Shown piece by piece: positions 9,237 to 17,077 of a stretch of 64,000 bases of DNA (its first letter is position 1; each line of letters opens with the position of its first letter). The notes under the pieces were generated by a model. That model searched no databases and was not told where the DNA came from. It worked only from the letters and a program-made list of their open reading frames with translations. Location of the stretch: the NCBI RefSeq assembly GCF_014982715.1, contig NZ_JADCJY010000001.1:1178001-1242000 (forward strand), read 5' to 3'. This DNA is from Gallalistipes aquisgranensis (GTDB taxonomy: Bacteria > Bacteroidota > Bacteroidia > Bacteroidales > Rikenellaceae). Made by a program: the position numbers and the translations under genes.

Positions 9237-9878
9237 ATGAATATCCAACCGCAACCCCCAAAAGGCATTATCAAGAATCTCGTTTTCGACATGGGTGGTG
9301 TATTGGTCGATCTGGACCGGGAAGCCTGCATCCGGGCGTTCCGGGAAATCGGGTACCCCGAAGCGGCCGACCTGCTCGACCCATACAGACAATCGGGTAT
9401 CTTCCTGCAACTCGAAGAGGGAAAGGTTTCTCCGGAACAGCTCCACGACTACATCCGAGACAAGACCGGCCGGGCGATCGACAGCCGGGCGATCGACAAT
9501 GCCCTGGAACGCTTCGTCACGGGTCTTCCGCTCTACAAACTGGAGATGCTGAGGAATCTGCGGCACAGTTTCCGGGTTTACCTGCTGAGCAACACCAATG
9601 CGATCATGATGCCCGGTATCCGCGCACGTTACTTCACGCAGGAGGGACTCCGGATGGAAGACTATTTCGACGGTATTTTCCTCTCCTACGAGATGCAACT
9701 GGCCAAACCCACTCCCGCCATCTTCGAAAAAATGCTCCGAGAAGGAGGCTTTCAGGCAGAAGAGTCTCTTTTCGTGGACGACTCGCCCGCCAATATCGAG
9801 ACGGCCCGAAAGTTGAGATTCCACACCTACCTGGCACGACCCGGAGAAGATTTCCGGCCTATTTTCAACGATTTGTAA
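9237..9878 (+). CDS. HAD-superfamily phosphatase, YihX-like
   Basis: A 213-residue haloacid dehalogenase-like hydrolase. Motif I is FDMGGVLVDLD (nucleophile Asp; the usual second Asp is Gly, as in YihX-type enzymes). Motif II is LLSNTN, then AKP with Lys, and motif III is FVDDSPANIE. The four-helix cap lies between motifs I and II (EEGKVSPEQLHDYI). YihX of E. coli is an alpha-glucose-1-phosphatase; the substrate here cannot be told. The ATG at 9237 is preferred to 9150 because the extra 29 residues are low-complexity and precede the conserved fold. It lies 20 bp before the next gene and may be co-transcribed with it. Confidence 0.88.
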   Translation: MNIQPQPPKGIIKNLVFDMGGVLVDLDREACIRAFREIGYPEAADLLDPYRQSGIFLQLEEGKVSPEQLHDYIRDKTGRAIDSRAIDNALERFVTGLPLYKLEMLRNLRHSFRVYLLSNTNAIMMPGIRARYFTQEGLRMEDYFDGIFLSYEMQLAKPTPAIFEKMLREGGFQAEESLFVDDSPANIETARKLRFHTYLARPGEDFRPIFNDL

Positions 9879-9898
9879 AAATCAGAAAACGCACACCG

Positions 9899-10798
9899 AT
9901 GAAAACAAGACGATTACTTCTGCCTGCGACGGTCGCCTGTATGTTGACGGCCTGCATGCCCCGCACCCAGACCGCATCGGATGACCTCGCCCCGCTGACC
10001 GACAACATCCGGTTCGGAGAGAGCGTCCTTGTCCACGGCGACACTCTGCTGGTAGCCAGTTTCGGCAGCGAAAAGCTCGATCCGCTCAACAGGGAGGGCA
10101 ACGGTTATATTCTGCTGTTCGAAGACACCCTCTCCCGGACACTCGTTCCCGCCGATGGTTCACTCTCCGCACCGAAAGGTATGCTGATAGTGAACGGTCA
10201 CCTGTTTGTTGCAGACGTGGGCAAAGTGATGGTATTCGACCTCGGCGATCCCCGGAGTACTCCTCAGACCATCGCCTTCCCCGACGGAGAATTGTTCGTC
10301 AACGACATGGCCCTAGACAGCGCGACCCGAACACTCTACATCACCGTCACCAACACAGGCAATATCTACTCGCTGAATGTAAGCGATCCCGCTCAGGCAT
10401 CCGAAGTGCCTTTGACATTTTACACGAATGTCCCCGGCGCCAACGGAATCGTCGTCAAAGACGGTTCCATGTGGATCGCCTCCTACCCTGCCGACGGGAT
10501 GACGGTTCCGGAAAACGTAATCTATCACATTCCGGACATCGCCTCGCCCCGGATCGTGCCTCTATTCGACCGCCCCGGCCAATACGACGGCTTGGCGTTG
10601 AGTCTCGACGGAGCGACCCTCTATTTCACCGACTGGACAAACCCCAAAGTAGGAAGCGTGGACCTGACAACCGGACAGATCGAAATCCTCCCTGTAACGG
10701 ATACCCTCACAGGCCCCGCACGTATCCAACTCAGGGACGGTATCCTCTACATCCCCGACCTTCCCACCAGCCGGGTCGTGCGCTACCGTCTACCATAA
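9899..10798 (+). CDS. Lipoprotein with SMP-30/gluconolactonase-like beta-propeller
   Basis: A 299-residue lipoprotein (lipobox LTAC, Cys about 19). The rest consists of repeated short beta units of the type DGSLSAPKGM, GQYDGLALSLDGATLYFTDW and GPARIQLRDGILYIPDL, typical of six-bladed SMP-30/strictosidine-synthase-like propellers. Such proteins are lactonases or non-catalytic binding proteins; metal ligands were not identified with confidence, so no activity is assigned. It probably resides at the outer or inner membrane face of the periplasm. Confidence 0.75.
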   Translation: MKTRRLLLPATVACMLTACMPRTQTASDDLAPLTDNIRFGESVLVHGDTLLVASFGSEKLDPLNREGNGYILLFEDTLSRTLVPADGSLSAPKGMLIVNGHLFVADVGKVMVFDLGDPRSTPQTIAFPDGELFVNDMALDSATRTLYITVTNTGNIYSLNVSDPAQASEVPLTFYTNVPGANGIVVKDGSMWIASYPADGMTVPENVIYHIPDIASPRIVPLFDRPGQYDGLALSLDGATLYFTDWTNPKVGSVDLTTGQIEILPVTDTLTGPARIQLRDGILYIPDLPTSRVVRYRLP

Positions 10799-10839
10799 CC
10801 CCATGCCCGGAACTATTTTCAACCCCATTCCCCCATCAT

Positions 10840-10871
10840 TTTGGAAATAGGGAAAAAACATATTACTTTTG
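10840..10871 (+). promoter_or_regulatory. Promoter of tRNA-Pro(UGG)
   Basis: TTTG at 10840-10843, a 20-nt spacer and TACTTTTG at 10864-10871 match the Bacteroidetes consensus. The tRNA begins 26 nt later. Confidence 0.75.
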
Positions 10872-10896
10872 CAGCCTAATCACCGCCATCGGCGGA

Positions 10897-10971
10897 CGGG
10901 GTGTAGCGCAGTCCGGTTAGCGCACCTGCTTTGGGAGCAGGGGGTCGTGGGTTCGAATCCCGCTACCCCGA
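10897..10971 (+). tRNA. tRNA-Pro (anticodon UGG)
   Basis: A 75-nt cloverleaf. The acceptor stem CGGGGTG pairs with the 3' end before discriminator A, the D arm is GCGCAGTCCGGTTAGCGC, the anticodon stem CCTGC/GCAGG encloses loop TTTGGGA (anticodon TGG), and the T arm carries GGTTCGAATCC. CCA is not encoded. Its 3' end faces an integrase remnant, so it may have served as an attachment site. Confidence 0.96.
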
Positions 10972-10977
10972 CAAAAC

Positions 10978-11012
10978 AAAAAGCCTTTCAGAACTATCCG
11001 AGGGGCTTTTTT
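10978..11012 (+). terminator. Terminator of tRNA-Pro(UGG)
   Basis: Arms 10978-10989 and 11000-11011 pair over 12 bp, including two G-U pairs, with a 10-nt loop and a T-run. Confidence 0.8.
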
Positions 11013-11109
11013 GTGTTTTGTCGCAGGCGTTCCGATTGTGCTGTTTTTTGCTCGGTTTACACGTTTTTTGCCCGCTTGTGTAAACCAGTGTGTAAACCGA
11101 GATTACACG

Positions 11110-11675
11110 ATGAAAGCTACCGTAGATGTTGTTTGCTACAAGTCCAAACCGCTCAAAGACGGCACATTTCCTTTAATGCTCCGAGTTACAAAAGATCGTA
11201 AACGTAAATACGTTTCTCTCGGACTTTCACTGCACAGTCGTTTTTGGGATTTCGACAAAAACAAACCCAAACGTAACGGCCCCAACAAGGAGCAAATCGA
11301 ACGGTTGATAGCCGCAAAAACAACGGAATACAACAACCTTATCGTTGAAATGACCGCACAGCAACGCGAATACACTGCCGATACATTAGTGTCGCATTTC
11401 CGTTCGCAAATACAATACGGCAGTGTTGAATCGTTTTACAAACACCTAATTTTTAAACTGAAAAGCGAGGATAAGTTAGGCAATGCAGAAGTATTATACA
11501 AATACTCTCTCTAATCTTTGCGAAATTTCACTTCTATCCGCCTCGACATCCCGTTCCGAGACATTGACATGTCGTTTTGCAGCGTTATGAAGATTGGTTG
11601 AAAAAGAGGGATTGCAAAGAAACCACGATAAGCCAACTGTTCCGCACATTGCGCAGTGTCTATAAGATAAGAATT
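11110..11675 (+). pseudogene. Tyrosine integrase remnant (conjugative-transposon type)
   Basis: The intact part (11110-11514, 134 residues) is the arm-binding and early core-binding region of a Bacteroidetes phage-integrase-family protein (MKATVDVVCYKSKPLKDG, then SLHSRFWDFDKNKPK). After the stop at 11514 the homology continues in other frames (IPFRDIDMSF, then LQRYEDWLKKRDCKETTI), showing at least two frameshifts. The catalytic domain with the R..H-R-H..Y residues is absent. The gene starts 139 nt after the 3' end of tRNA-Pro, the usual place for such integrases, so it marks an old integration event. Confidence 0.8.
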
Positions 11676-11736
11676 ACGCAAAAAATACATACTATTTGAT
11701 TAATAAACTGACATGAACTTATAACAAGGATTGATT

Positions 11737-12216
11737 ATGAAAAAATTATCTTTTATTGTCTTTTTCCTTATTGGCTCATTATACATATATGGGCAGAGTT
11801 CTGATTCTTTAAAAGTTGCTGTAAAACCATTAACGGAGATTCACCGCGATAGCTTGCTGATAAGCATAGAGAAAAATTTCTCGGATATTGCACATGATGC
11901 TTTCTGGAAAAATAAAGTCGGCAGATATAAGGTATATAGAACATCGAATATCTATAATTCTCTGAAATTAGATACGGCAACAGGGCGCGTAACAGCACTT
12001 CAAATTGGAATTAACGATGATAAGGCAAGAGGTGAATATTTAATTTGTGGCAAGATTGAAGATTTTCTTTTTACAGAGGAAATTATCGGTAGATATGAAT
12101 TGTATCCAACAGGAAATAATTACAATTTTATTCTTATTGATACTATATTAGGCAGCGCGTATCAAGTACAGTGGAGTACTAAAAGTGAACAATGTGGTAG
12201 ATGGAGAATCTGGTAA
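11737..12216 (+). CDS. Small secreted protein of unknown function, AT-rich
   Basis: A 159-residue protein with a clear Sec signal (MKKLSFIVFFLIGSLYIYGQ). The mature part is beta-rich and has no recognised motif. Base composition is far more AT-rich than the neighbouring chromosome, consistent with recent acquisition together with the adjacent integrase remnant. ATG 11737 is preferred to the TTG two codons upstream. It could be an immunity or effector-like cargo protein, but nothing in the sequence shows this. Confidence 0.6.
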   Translation: MKKLSFIVFFLIGSLYIYGQSSDSLKVAVKPLTEIHRDSLLISIEKNFSDIAHDAFWKNKVGRYKVYRTSNIYNSLKLDTATGRVTALQIGINDDKARGEYLICGKIEDFLFTEEIIGRYELYPTGNNYNFILIDTILGSAYQVQWSTKSEQCGRWRIW

Positions 12217-12299
12217 TTTATGTGGCATATATCCTGCTAAATTCCATTACCCGCTGTAACATCGCCATAGCCATAGGGATTGGTCTGCCCGTCTCTTTT

Positions 12300-12508
12300 G
12301 GGGAAATGCCCCCTGCTGTCCTCTCCCGGAGATGGGAATTCCACCGGATTCACTCGCTGAATTCCGAAGTGCTGACGGGCGACCGGGCCGGGATTTCATC
12401 GGTGCGGATCAATGCCAAGTACCGGCTGGGGTTCCGGATGCGCGAAACGGCCGCGAGCCGGTCTTCTCGGTCTGTTTGATTTTGAATATTAGCAATCATC
12501 ATCGGTAA
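12300..12508 (+). pseudogene. higB: HigB-type toxin remnant (5'-truncated, frameshifted)
   Basis: One frame encodes a HigB/RelE-like core (IHSLNSEVLTGDRAGISSVRIN, then AKYRLGF), and the matching tail PVFSVCLILNISNHHR continues in a second frame to a stop at 12506-12508. The frame changes near 12440-12455. The N-terminal third of the toxin is missing and replaced by unrelated AT-rich sequence. The antitoxin follows within 5 nt, the normal higBA order. The toxin is very likely inactive. Confidence 0.6.
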
Positions 12509-12582
12509 GGATATGGAAACGCAGAACAGAGTATAATCGGTCGGACGACCTGCTTCTCTTTGAACCCACCCATCCAGGAGAA

Positions 12583-12852
12583 GTGCTGAAGGAGGAGCTG
12601 GAGGCCCGCAGCATCACCCAGAAGAAATTCGCGCAGATGCTCGATGTGCACTACACCTTTCTGAACAACATCGTGAAAGGGAAGCACCCCGTCGCTACCG
12701 ATATGGCACTGATGCAGGAATCGGCCCGAGGCATCGAGGCGACCTTCTGGATCAACCTCCAGACCTGCTACAACGTGCAGCTCGCCCGCCGCGACCAGCA
12801 CCTTGCCGAGTGCCTCAGCGAAATCCGGAAAATCTGCGCCTCGATCCTCTGA
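12583..12852 (+). CDS. higA: HigA-family antitoxin (N-terminus frameshifted)
   Basis: Ninety residues of an XRE-type HTH antitoxin, with THPGEVLKEELEARSITQKKFAQ in frame upstream and FWINLQTCYNVQLARR at the end. The family usually starts about 20 residues earlier; an ATG at 12513 reads METQNRV and then stops, whereas the expected continuation YNRSDDLLLFEPTHPGE lies in the frame of this CDS. A single-base indel therefore separates the original start from the body. A GTG at 12583 with AGGAG just upstream could rescue a shorter protein. With the toxin also broken, this is a decaying addiction module. Confidence 0.65.
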   Translation: MLKEELEARSITQKKFAQMLDVHYTFLNNIVKGKHPVATDMALMQESARGIEATFWINLQTCYNVQLARRDQHLAECLSEIRKICASIL

Positions 12853-13023
12853 CCCTCTCCCACCTTAATAATTTACAATACGAGGGGTGATTGACATGTT
12901 TAATCAGCCTTTTTTAGAATTATTTTTTTCTTACTGTGTCTCAAATATCGAAAGAATATTATGGTTCAACATGAAAGTGAAGATAGTCATCCCAAATAAA
13001 TTGACTAAACTATACCATTTCCG

Positions 13024-13572
13024 TCAGGTAAAAATCACATAGCACACGGGAATCAGCACGCCCGCCAGCAGGAACCATTTTCCACGGCCAGGCAGCCCCT
13101 TCCGCCCCGGAATCATGAACAGTCCGGAAAGGGCGAAAAAGACCAGCGACACGGCGAACAGGTCGGCCATGACGCTCCATCCGTCCACCCGGTTATAGTG
13201 TAGTTTATTGATCCAATACACCAAAACACGTTTCTCGTGAAGTTCGTAGTCCAGCGTACCGGTCGCGCTGTTGTACACTCCCATGCCCCCTTCCAGCATG
13301 AGCCTCATATGCTGGTCATCGAGGGGCAGGGCATTTTTCAGCCGGGGAAGACCCGACCTCCCGTTCCATGCCGCACTCACCCCGTCGCGGTCCAGTCCCG
13401 CAGGAAAATCCAGCGTGTAGTAGTTGCTCCGGTAGGCAGGGTCCTTCCCGTTCATGTGGTTCAACAGGATGCCCGAAATGCCGTACACCAGACAGATTCC
13501 CACCATCAGGTAGCCCAGGTCGCGGTGGACGACCCTCAGCCAGCGGACAACACTACTCCTCCACGACTTCAT
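13024..13572 (-). CDS. PepSY-associated inner-membrane protein
   Basis: A 182-residue protein of the PepSY_TM-like type. It has an N-terminal membrane segment (about 19-37) after the motif VVHRDLGY, a periplasmic loop of about 100 residues, and two C-terminal membrane segments (about 134-153 and 164-181). Histidines at VHRDLGY, LLNHMN and LHYN are placed as in relatives thought to bind heme or reduce ferric chelates. PepSY proteins often partner TonB receptors in iron or siderophore use; XusC in Bacteroides is an example. It overlaps the upstream lipoprotein gene by 20 nt and is the last gene of the minus-strand run. Confidence 0.8.
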   Translation of the reverse strand: MKSWRSSVVRWLRVVHRDLGYLMVGICLVYGISGILLNHMNGKDPAYRSNYYTLDFPAGLDRDGVSAAWNGRSGLPRLKNALPLDDQHMRLMLEGGMGVYNSATGTLDYELHEKRVLVYWINKLHYNRVDGWSVMADLFAVSLVFFALSGLFMIPGRKGLPGRGKWFLLAGVLIPVCYVIFT

Positions 13573-14107
13573 AATCCTCTCCGTCCATGTAATACAGGGC
13601 GTAGTAATCCTTGCCGTTCTCCTTCATCCACGCCCTCATCTCCTCGATATTAGCCAGCTCCGCGGCACACGCCTCGCCCGACTCGGGCTCCTTCACGTTC
13701 TTCTCGTTGATCTCCTTCTCCATCTGGGCCAGATACTCCTGGCTGAGACGGTTTTCGTGCATCGTGCCCGTAATGGCCAGCTGCGAGCCGATCAGCTCGC
13801 GGTTGAATCCGCCGATGTTGCCTTTCGCCTCCACCCTCATGGACGTTTTCTGGCTCTCTCCCACGATGAAGCAGCGTTTGCCTGAATGTGTGCACGTATG
13901 CGTCACATAGCCGCGCACGGTCACTTTCTTGCCGATCAGCTTATCCGCCTCGGCCAGCAGATCATCCAACCCGTAAGTCTCCGTCTCCGCGACGGCTGCG
14001 GCGCTGCGGGCCGTCTCCGAACCCTCTCCGCCACTCTTCCGGTTGTCGTTTCCGCCGCAGGCTGCCATCAGGCCGCACAGGGCGGCGATCAGAAATAATC
14101 TTTTCAT
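13553..14107 (-). CDS. OB-fold lipoprotein with Cys/His motif
   Basis: A 184-residue lipoprotein (lipobox MAAC, Cys 17). After a low-complexity linker, residues about 50-135 form an OB-fold of the tRNA_anti-like type (LIGKKVTVRGYVTHTC, then LIGSQLAITGTM). Inside it, HTCTHSGKRC offers two His and two Cys, a plausible metal or redox site. The tail is acidic. OB-fold lipoproteins of this type are common in Bacteroidetes but uncharacterized. Its coupling to the PepSY gene suggests a joint periplasmic job in metal handling (inference). Confidence 0.75.
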   Translation of the reverse strand: MKRLFLIAALCGLMAACGGNDNRKSGGEGSETARSAAAVAETETYGLDDLLAEADKLIGKKVTVRGYVTHTCTHSGKRCFIVGESQKTSMRVEAKGNIGGFNRELIGSQLAITGTMHENRLSQEYLAQMEKEINEKNVKEPESGEACAAELANIEEMRAWMKENGKDYYALYYMDGEDYEVVEE

Positions 14108-14145
14108 AGCGTTTTTGTGTTAAGATATACGTTCTTCATTTCTAT

Positions 14146-15381
14146 TTATTCCCGGCGCAAGCGGGGTAACAGTGCCATCGCCGCCAGCCCGGCGATCCCG
14201 GTCAGCAGGAGATAGCATACCGTCCATACCTTTCTTTTCCGCCCGCCGCCCGTGGCAAGCAACGCGAGAAGCGCCACAACGACATTGGCCGCCAGCGCCG
14301 CAACACCGGTAAAAATCAGATGCGGAGCCACATAAGAGGAGTTTTCGCGTCCCATGGTCAGGTAAACCGGGAAGAGTCGGCGCGACACCCTCTCCCACCG
14401 GTCGGGTTCCGCATCTATATGATACTCAGCTACCGGCCCCAGCGTCGGCGTATCCAGCGCATAATAGCGGCGGCCTCCGGGCGTCTCCACCGTCACGGTC
14501 CAGTACAGCAGGTTTCCCATGACCGTGACCAGGTCCGTCTCCGGGTCCACCGGTCCCATACCCAGCTTCCTCGGTTCGTAGCCTCCCGCCAGATCGCTCT
14601 CCAGAATGTACAGGGAGCCTTTCCGGTCGAACATAAAACCGTAGAACCGGCGGTCGGGCGCCTCGTACATGGAGAAAGAACGGATGTCGATCGAATCCCC
14701 TGCATGCGTATCGCGCACATAGGGCCGCCCGTTCACCATCTTGAGATGGAACAACCGCCCCCGTGCATCAAGGCAGAAGTATCCCTCGTCATACGATTTG
14801 AGAGTCGTGGGATTCCCCGCCGCCCACCGGGCCGGAAAGGCGAAACCGGCTTTTTCCATCGCCTTCCGGAAACGGGCACTTTTCTTCTCGTCCACCCGAT
14901 TGGTCGCGGCATCGACAAACTCGATTCCCCCGCGCAACCGGAACACGTCCGGCGGAATAGAGAGGCCGCCCCGACGGGGCATGGACTCCTGCAGGATGTA
15001 CAGCCCGGACTCCGGAGCCGACACCTCTTCGGGCTTGTAGCGGAAGATCACGGTGGACATCCGGAGCAGCGGAGGGGTCACCTCACGCCCCCCGATACTG
15101 TCCGGCAGCCTCCCGTCGGACATGAGCTGCCGGTAATTGAGCAGCGGCATCAGCGAGTCGAACTGTTCGGCCGTGTACCGGTTTCCGTCCAGGTCGGTCA
15201 ACGGCATCTCCTTGTTCTTGTAGTCGACCAGCCCGAACCCCTTCAGCACCGAACCGTAATACACGAACGGATACTCCTGCGGCTCGCGCGTCGCCATCTT
15301 CACCAGTGCGGGCAGCACCCACATGCACGCAGCCGTGGCGCACACGAGGATCACCGCATAAAAGATATTTTGATGTTTCAT
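14146..15381 (-). CDS. DUF4857 family membrane protein
   Basis: A 411-residue protein with an N-terminal membrane segment (about 8-28), a periplasmic domain of about 310 residues containing WD-like short repeats (GYFCLDARGRLFHL, FMFDRKGSLYILE), and two C-terminal membrane segments (about 350-372 and 382-402). It resembles DUF4857 proteins, which are encoded next to a Bacteroidetes ABC transporter, as here. The start is the ATG at 15381, 11 nt after the permease stop; a longer open frame through the permease gene is a shadow. Function unknown; probably an accessory subunit of the ABC system. Confidence 0.8.
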   Translation of the reverse strand: MKHQNIFYAVILVCATAACMWVLPALVKMATREPQEYPFVYYGSVLKGFGLVDYKNKEMPLTDLDGNRYTAEQFDSLMPLLNYRQLMSDGRLPDSIGGREVTPPLLRMSTVIFRYKPEEVSAPESGLYILQESMPRRGGLSIPPDVFRLRGGIEFVDAATNRVDEKKSARFRKAMEKAGFAFPARWAAGNPTTLKSYDEGYFCLDARGRLFHLKMVNGRPYVRDTHAGDSIDIRSFSMYEAPDRRFYGFMFDRKGSLYILESDLAGGYEPRKLGMGPVDPETDLVTVMGNLLYWTVTVETPGGRRYYALDTPTLGPVAEYHIDAEPDRWERVSRRLFPVYLTMGRENSSYVAPHLIFTGVAALAANVVVALLALLATGGGRKRKVWTVCYLLLTGIAGLAAMALLPRLRRE

Positions 15382-15392
15382 AATTCGTATCG

Positions 15393-16064
15393 TTACCGGG
15401 CTCCCTCCTTGAAACGTCCCGCCGAATGGAACGGGAAGAAGAAACACAGCAGGGTAAACAGTGTCAGATAAGGTATCGCGGGCAGACAGGCCCCGGCAGG
15501 ACCGTCCACAAAAAAGAAGGCGCACAGACACGCTCCGACCAGTCCGTAGGCGATGCGGAAGCGCCACACGGGTTCCATGCAGATCCAAGCCGCCAGCAGA
15601 TAGGCACATATTCCGGCCAAGAACCACGGCAGGGAGTCCAGAACCATGCTTCCCACGATCTCCGGGGGATAGACTGCGGAGAACCCGACCGCCAGCACGG
15701 CGCAGGTCAGTGCATATAGCAGGACCAGCACCGACGCACCATAGGCCAGCAGCGACGCCAGCAGGGCATCCTCCCCGGCCGGCAGGTGCAGAGTGAGTTT
15801 CAGACGCCTGTCCGTCATCTCCGGCACGAACTGAGAGAGGGAGAGCAGCACCCCGACGAACGCAGGGACCCACTGCATGACGGCCGGCAGGAGCGGCACA
15901 TCCTTCACGATCGCACCGTACCACACCTGCACGGCCCCCGAGAGGCGGAACTCCTGCCCCGACTCCACGAAAGCATAGGCCGTGCAGCCGGCCATGACCG
16001 CCGCTGCCAGCCACACGCTGCGCCGGGTCTTGATCCATTCCTTGTAGAATATAGCTTTTACCAT
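15393..16064 (-). CDS. ABC transporter permease
   Basis: A 223-residue polytopic protein with about six hydrophobic helices. It begins MVKAIFYKEWIKTRRSVW, the amphipathic start typical of ABC-2-type export permeases. It follows the ATPase gene by 13 nt and precedes the DUF4857 gene by 11 nt. ABC-2 systems usually export lipids, peptides, metals or antibiotics; the substrate is unknown. Confidence 0.8.
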   Translation of the reverse strand: MVKAIFYKEWIKTRRSVWLAAAVMAGCTAYAFVESGQEFRLSGAVQVWYGAIVKDVPLLPAVMQWVPAFVGVLLSLSQFVPEMTDRRLKLTLHLPAGEDALLASLLAYGASVLVLLYALTCAVLAVGFSAVYPPEIVGSMVLDSLPWFLAGICAYLLAAWICMEPVWRFRIAYGLVGACLCAFFFVDGPAGACLPAIPYLTLFTLLCFFFPFHSAGRFKEGAR

Positions 16065-16077
16065 GTCGCAGAAAGTT

Positions 16078-16953
16078 TCAGTATTTTCCGGTCAACCCGA
16101 TGAAGGCGTCCTCCAGGGAGAGCCTCTCCGCCCTCAGGTTCTCCGCACCGAAAGGCGCTAGCAACCCGGCCACGTGCTCCCCGTCCAGGAAGGAATAGGT
16201 CTCCCACCGGTTCCCGATCGCAGAGGTGTTCCACAGACCCCCCAACTTCTCCGGCACCGGACCCGGCGCCGTGAAACGGTAACGACGGAAACCCTCCAAG
16301 ATCTCCTTCGTAGGCCGGTGGAGCAGGATGCGCCCGTAATCCATGACGATGCAGTCGTCGATCAGCATCTCCATATCCTGTATGATGTGCGAGGTGAGGA
16401 ACACGGTCTTCTTTCCCGCCCGCGCATATTCGCGCAGATACTCCACGAAAAGCCTCCGGTAACCCGGATCGAGCCCCATGGAGAAGTCGTCGAGGATCAG
16501 CAGGTCGGGGTCCTGCGCGAACAGAAGCCCGAGGGCCACCTGTGACCGCTGCCCGCAGGACATGGTGCTGATCCGTTGCGTCGATGTCACCCGGAGTTTC
16601 TCCAGCAACTCGTAGTAGGCATCCCTCTTCCATTTCGGAAAGAACCGCCCGTAGAACCGCTCGATCTGCCCCACATTGAAATAGGTGTGCTGGATATGCC
16701 CCTCCAGCAGCAGCCCCACACGGGCTTTCGTGGCGGGAGAGAGACGGTCCATCGGCTCCCCGAACAGACGGCATACCCCGCTGCGGGGCCTGAGATAGCC
16801 GTTCAGGATATTGATGATCGTGGTCTTCCCGGTCCCGTTCCGTCCCAGCAGCCCCACGACGCTCCCCTCCTCCACCGAAAAACAGAGGTTCTCGTAGATC
16901 AGTTTTTTCCCGTAACTGTGCGTTATGTTGTCACATTGGATAACTGGATTCAT
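16078..16953 (-). CDS. ABC transporter ATP-binding protein
   Basis: A 291-residue ATPase with Walker A GRNGTGKTT, a Q-loop region, H-loop LTSHI and D-loop. Two motifs deviate: the signature is MSCGQ instead of LSGGQ, and Walker B is LLILDDFSMGLD, with Asp where the catalytic Glu is usual. A C-terminal extension of about 80 residues follows. The ATG at 16953 is chosen because the 15-residue upstream extension is unlike family starts. It is separated from the upstream fimbrillin gene by a 34-bp palindrome, so the ABC block may be a sub-operon. Confidence 0.88.
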   Translation of the reverse strand: MNPVIQCDNITHSYGKKLIYENLCFSVEEGSVVGLLGRNGTGKTTIINILNGYLRPRSGVCRLFGEPMDRLSPATKARVGLLLEGHIQHTYFNVGQIERFYGRFFPKWKRDAYYELLEKLRVTSTQRISTMSCGQRSQVALGLLFAQDPDLLILDDFSMGLDPGYRRLFVEYLREYARAGKKTVFLTSHIIQDMEMLIDDCIVMDYGRILLHRPTKEILEGFRRYRFTAPGPVPEKLGGLWNTSAIGNRWETYSFLDGEHVAGLLAPFGAENLRAERLSLEDAFIGLTGKY

Positions 16954-17019
16954 AGTGTCTCGTTCATGTTCGGAAGAGACAACCTTCCCATGAGGCATCC
17001 CTTTCCTGTGTTTGCGAAC

Positions 17020-17053
17020 GGCCGTATGGCCGGATGCATCCGGCCATACGGCC
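17020..17053. repeat. 34-bp perfect palindrome between operon halves
   Basis: Bases 17020-17053 form an uninterrupted inverted repeat centred on ATGCAT, GC-rich, with no T-run on either side. It lies 24 nt after the stop of the fimbrillin/FISUMP gene and 66 nt before the ABC ATPase start (reading the minus strand). It could be a transcript-processing or attenuation hairpin, or a dimeric protein site. Confidence 0.85.
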
Positions 17054-17077
17054 CCGCCCCGTTTCCGGAATCTTTCC

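Noticed and set aside
14146-16038. A 630-codon version of the DUF4857 protein extending through the permease gene
   Set aside because: The extension overlaps the permease in another frame; DUF4857 homology and the signal-anchor start at ATG 15381.
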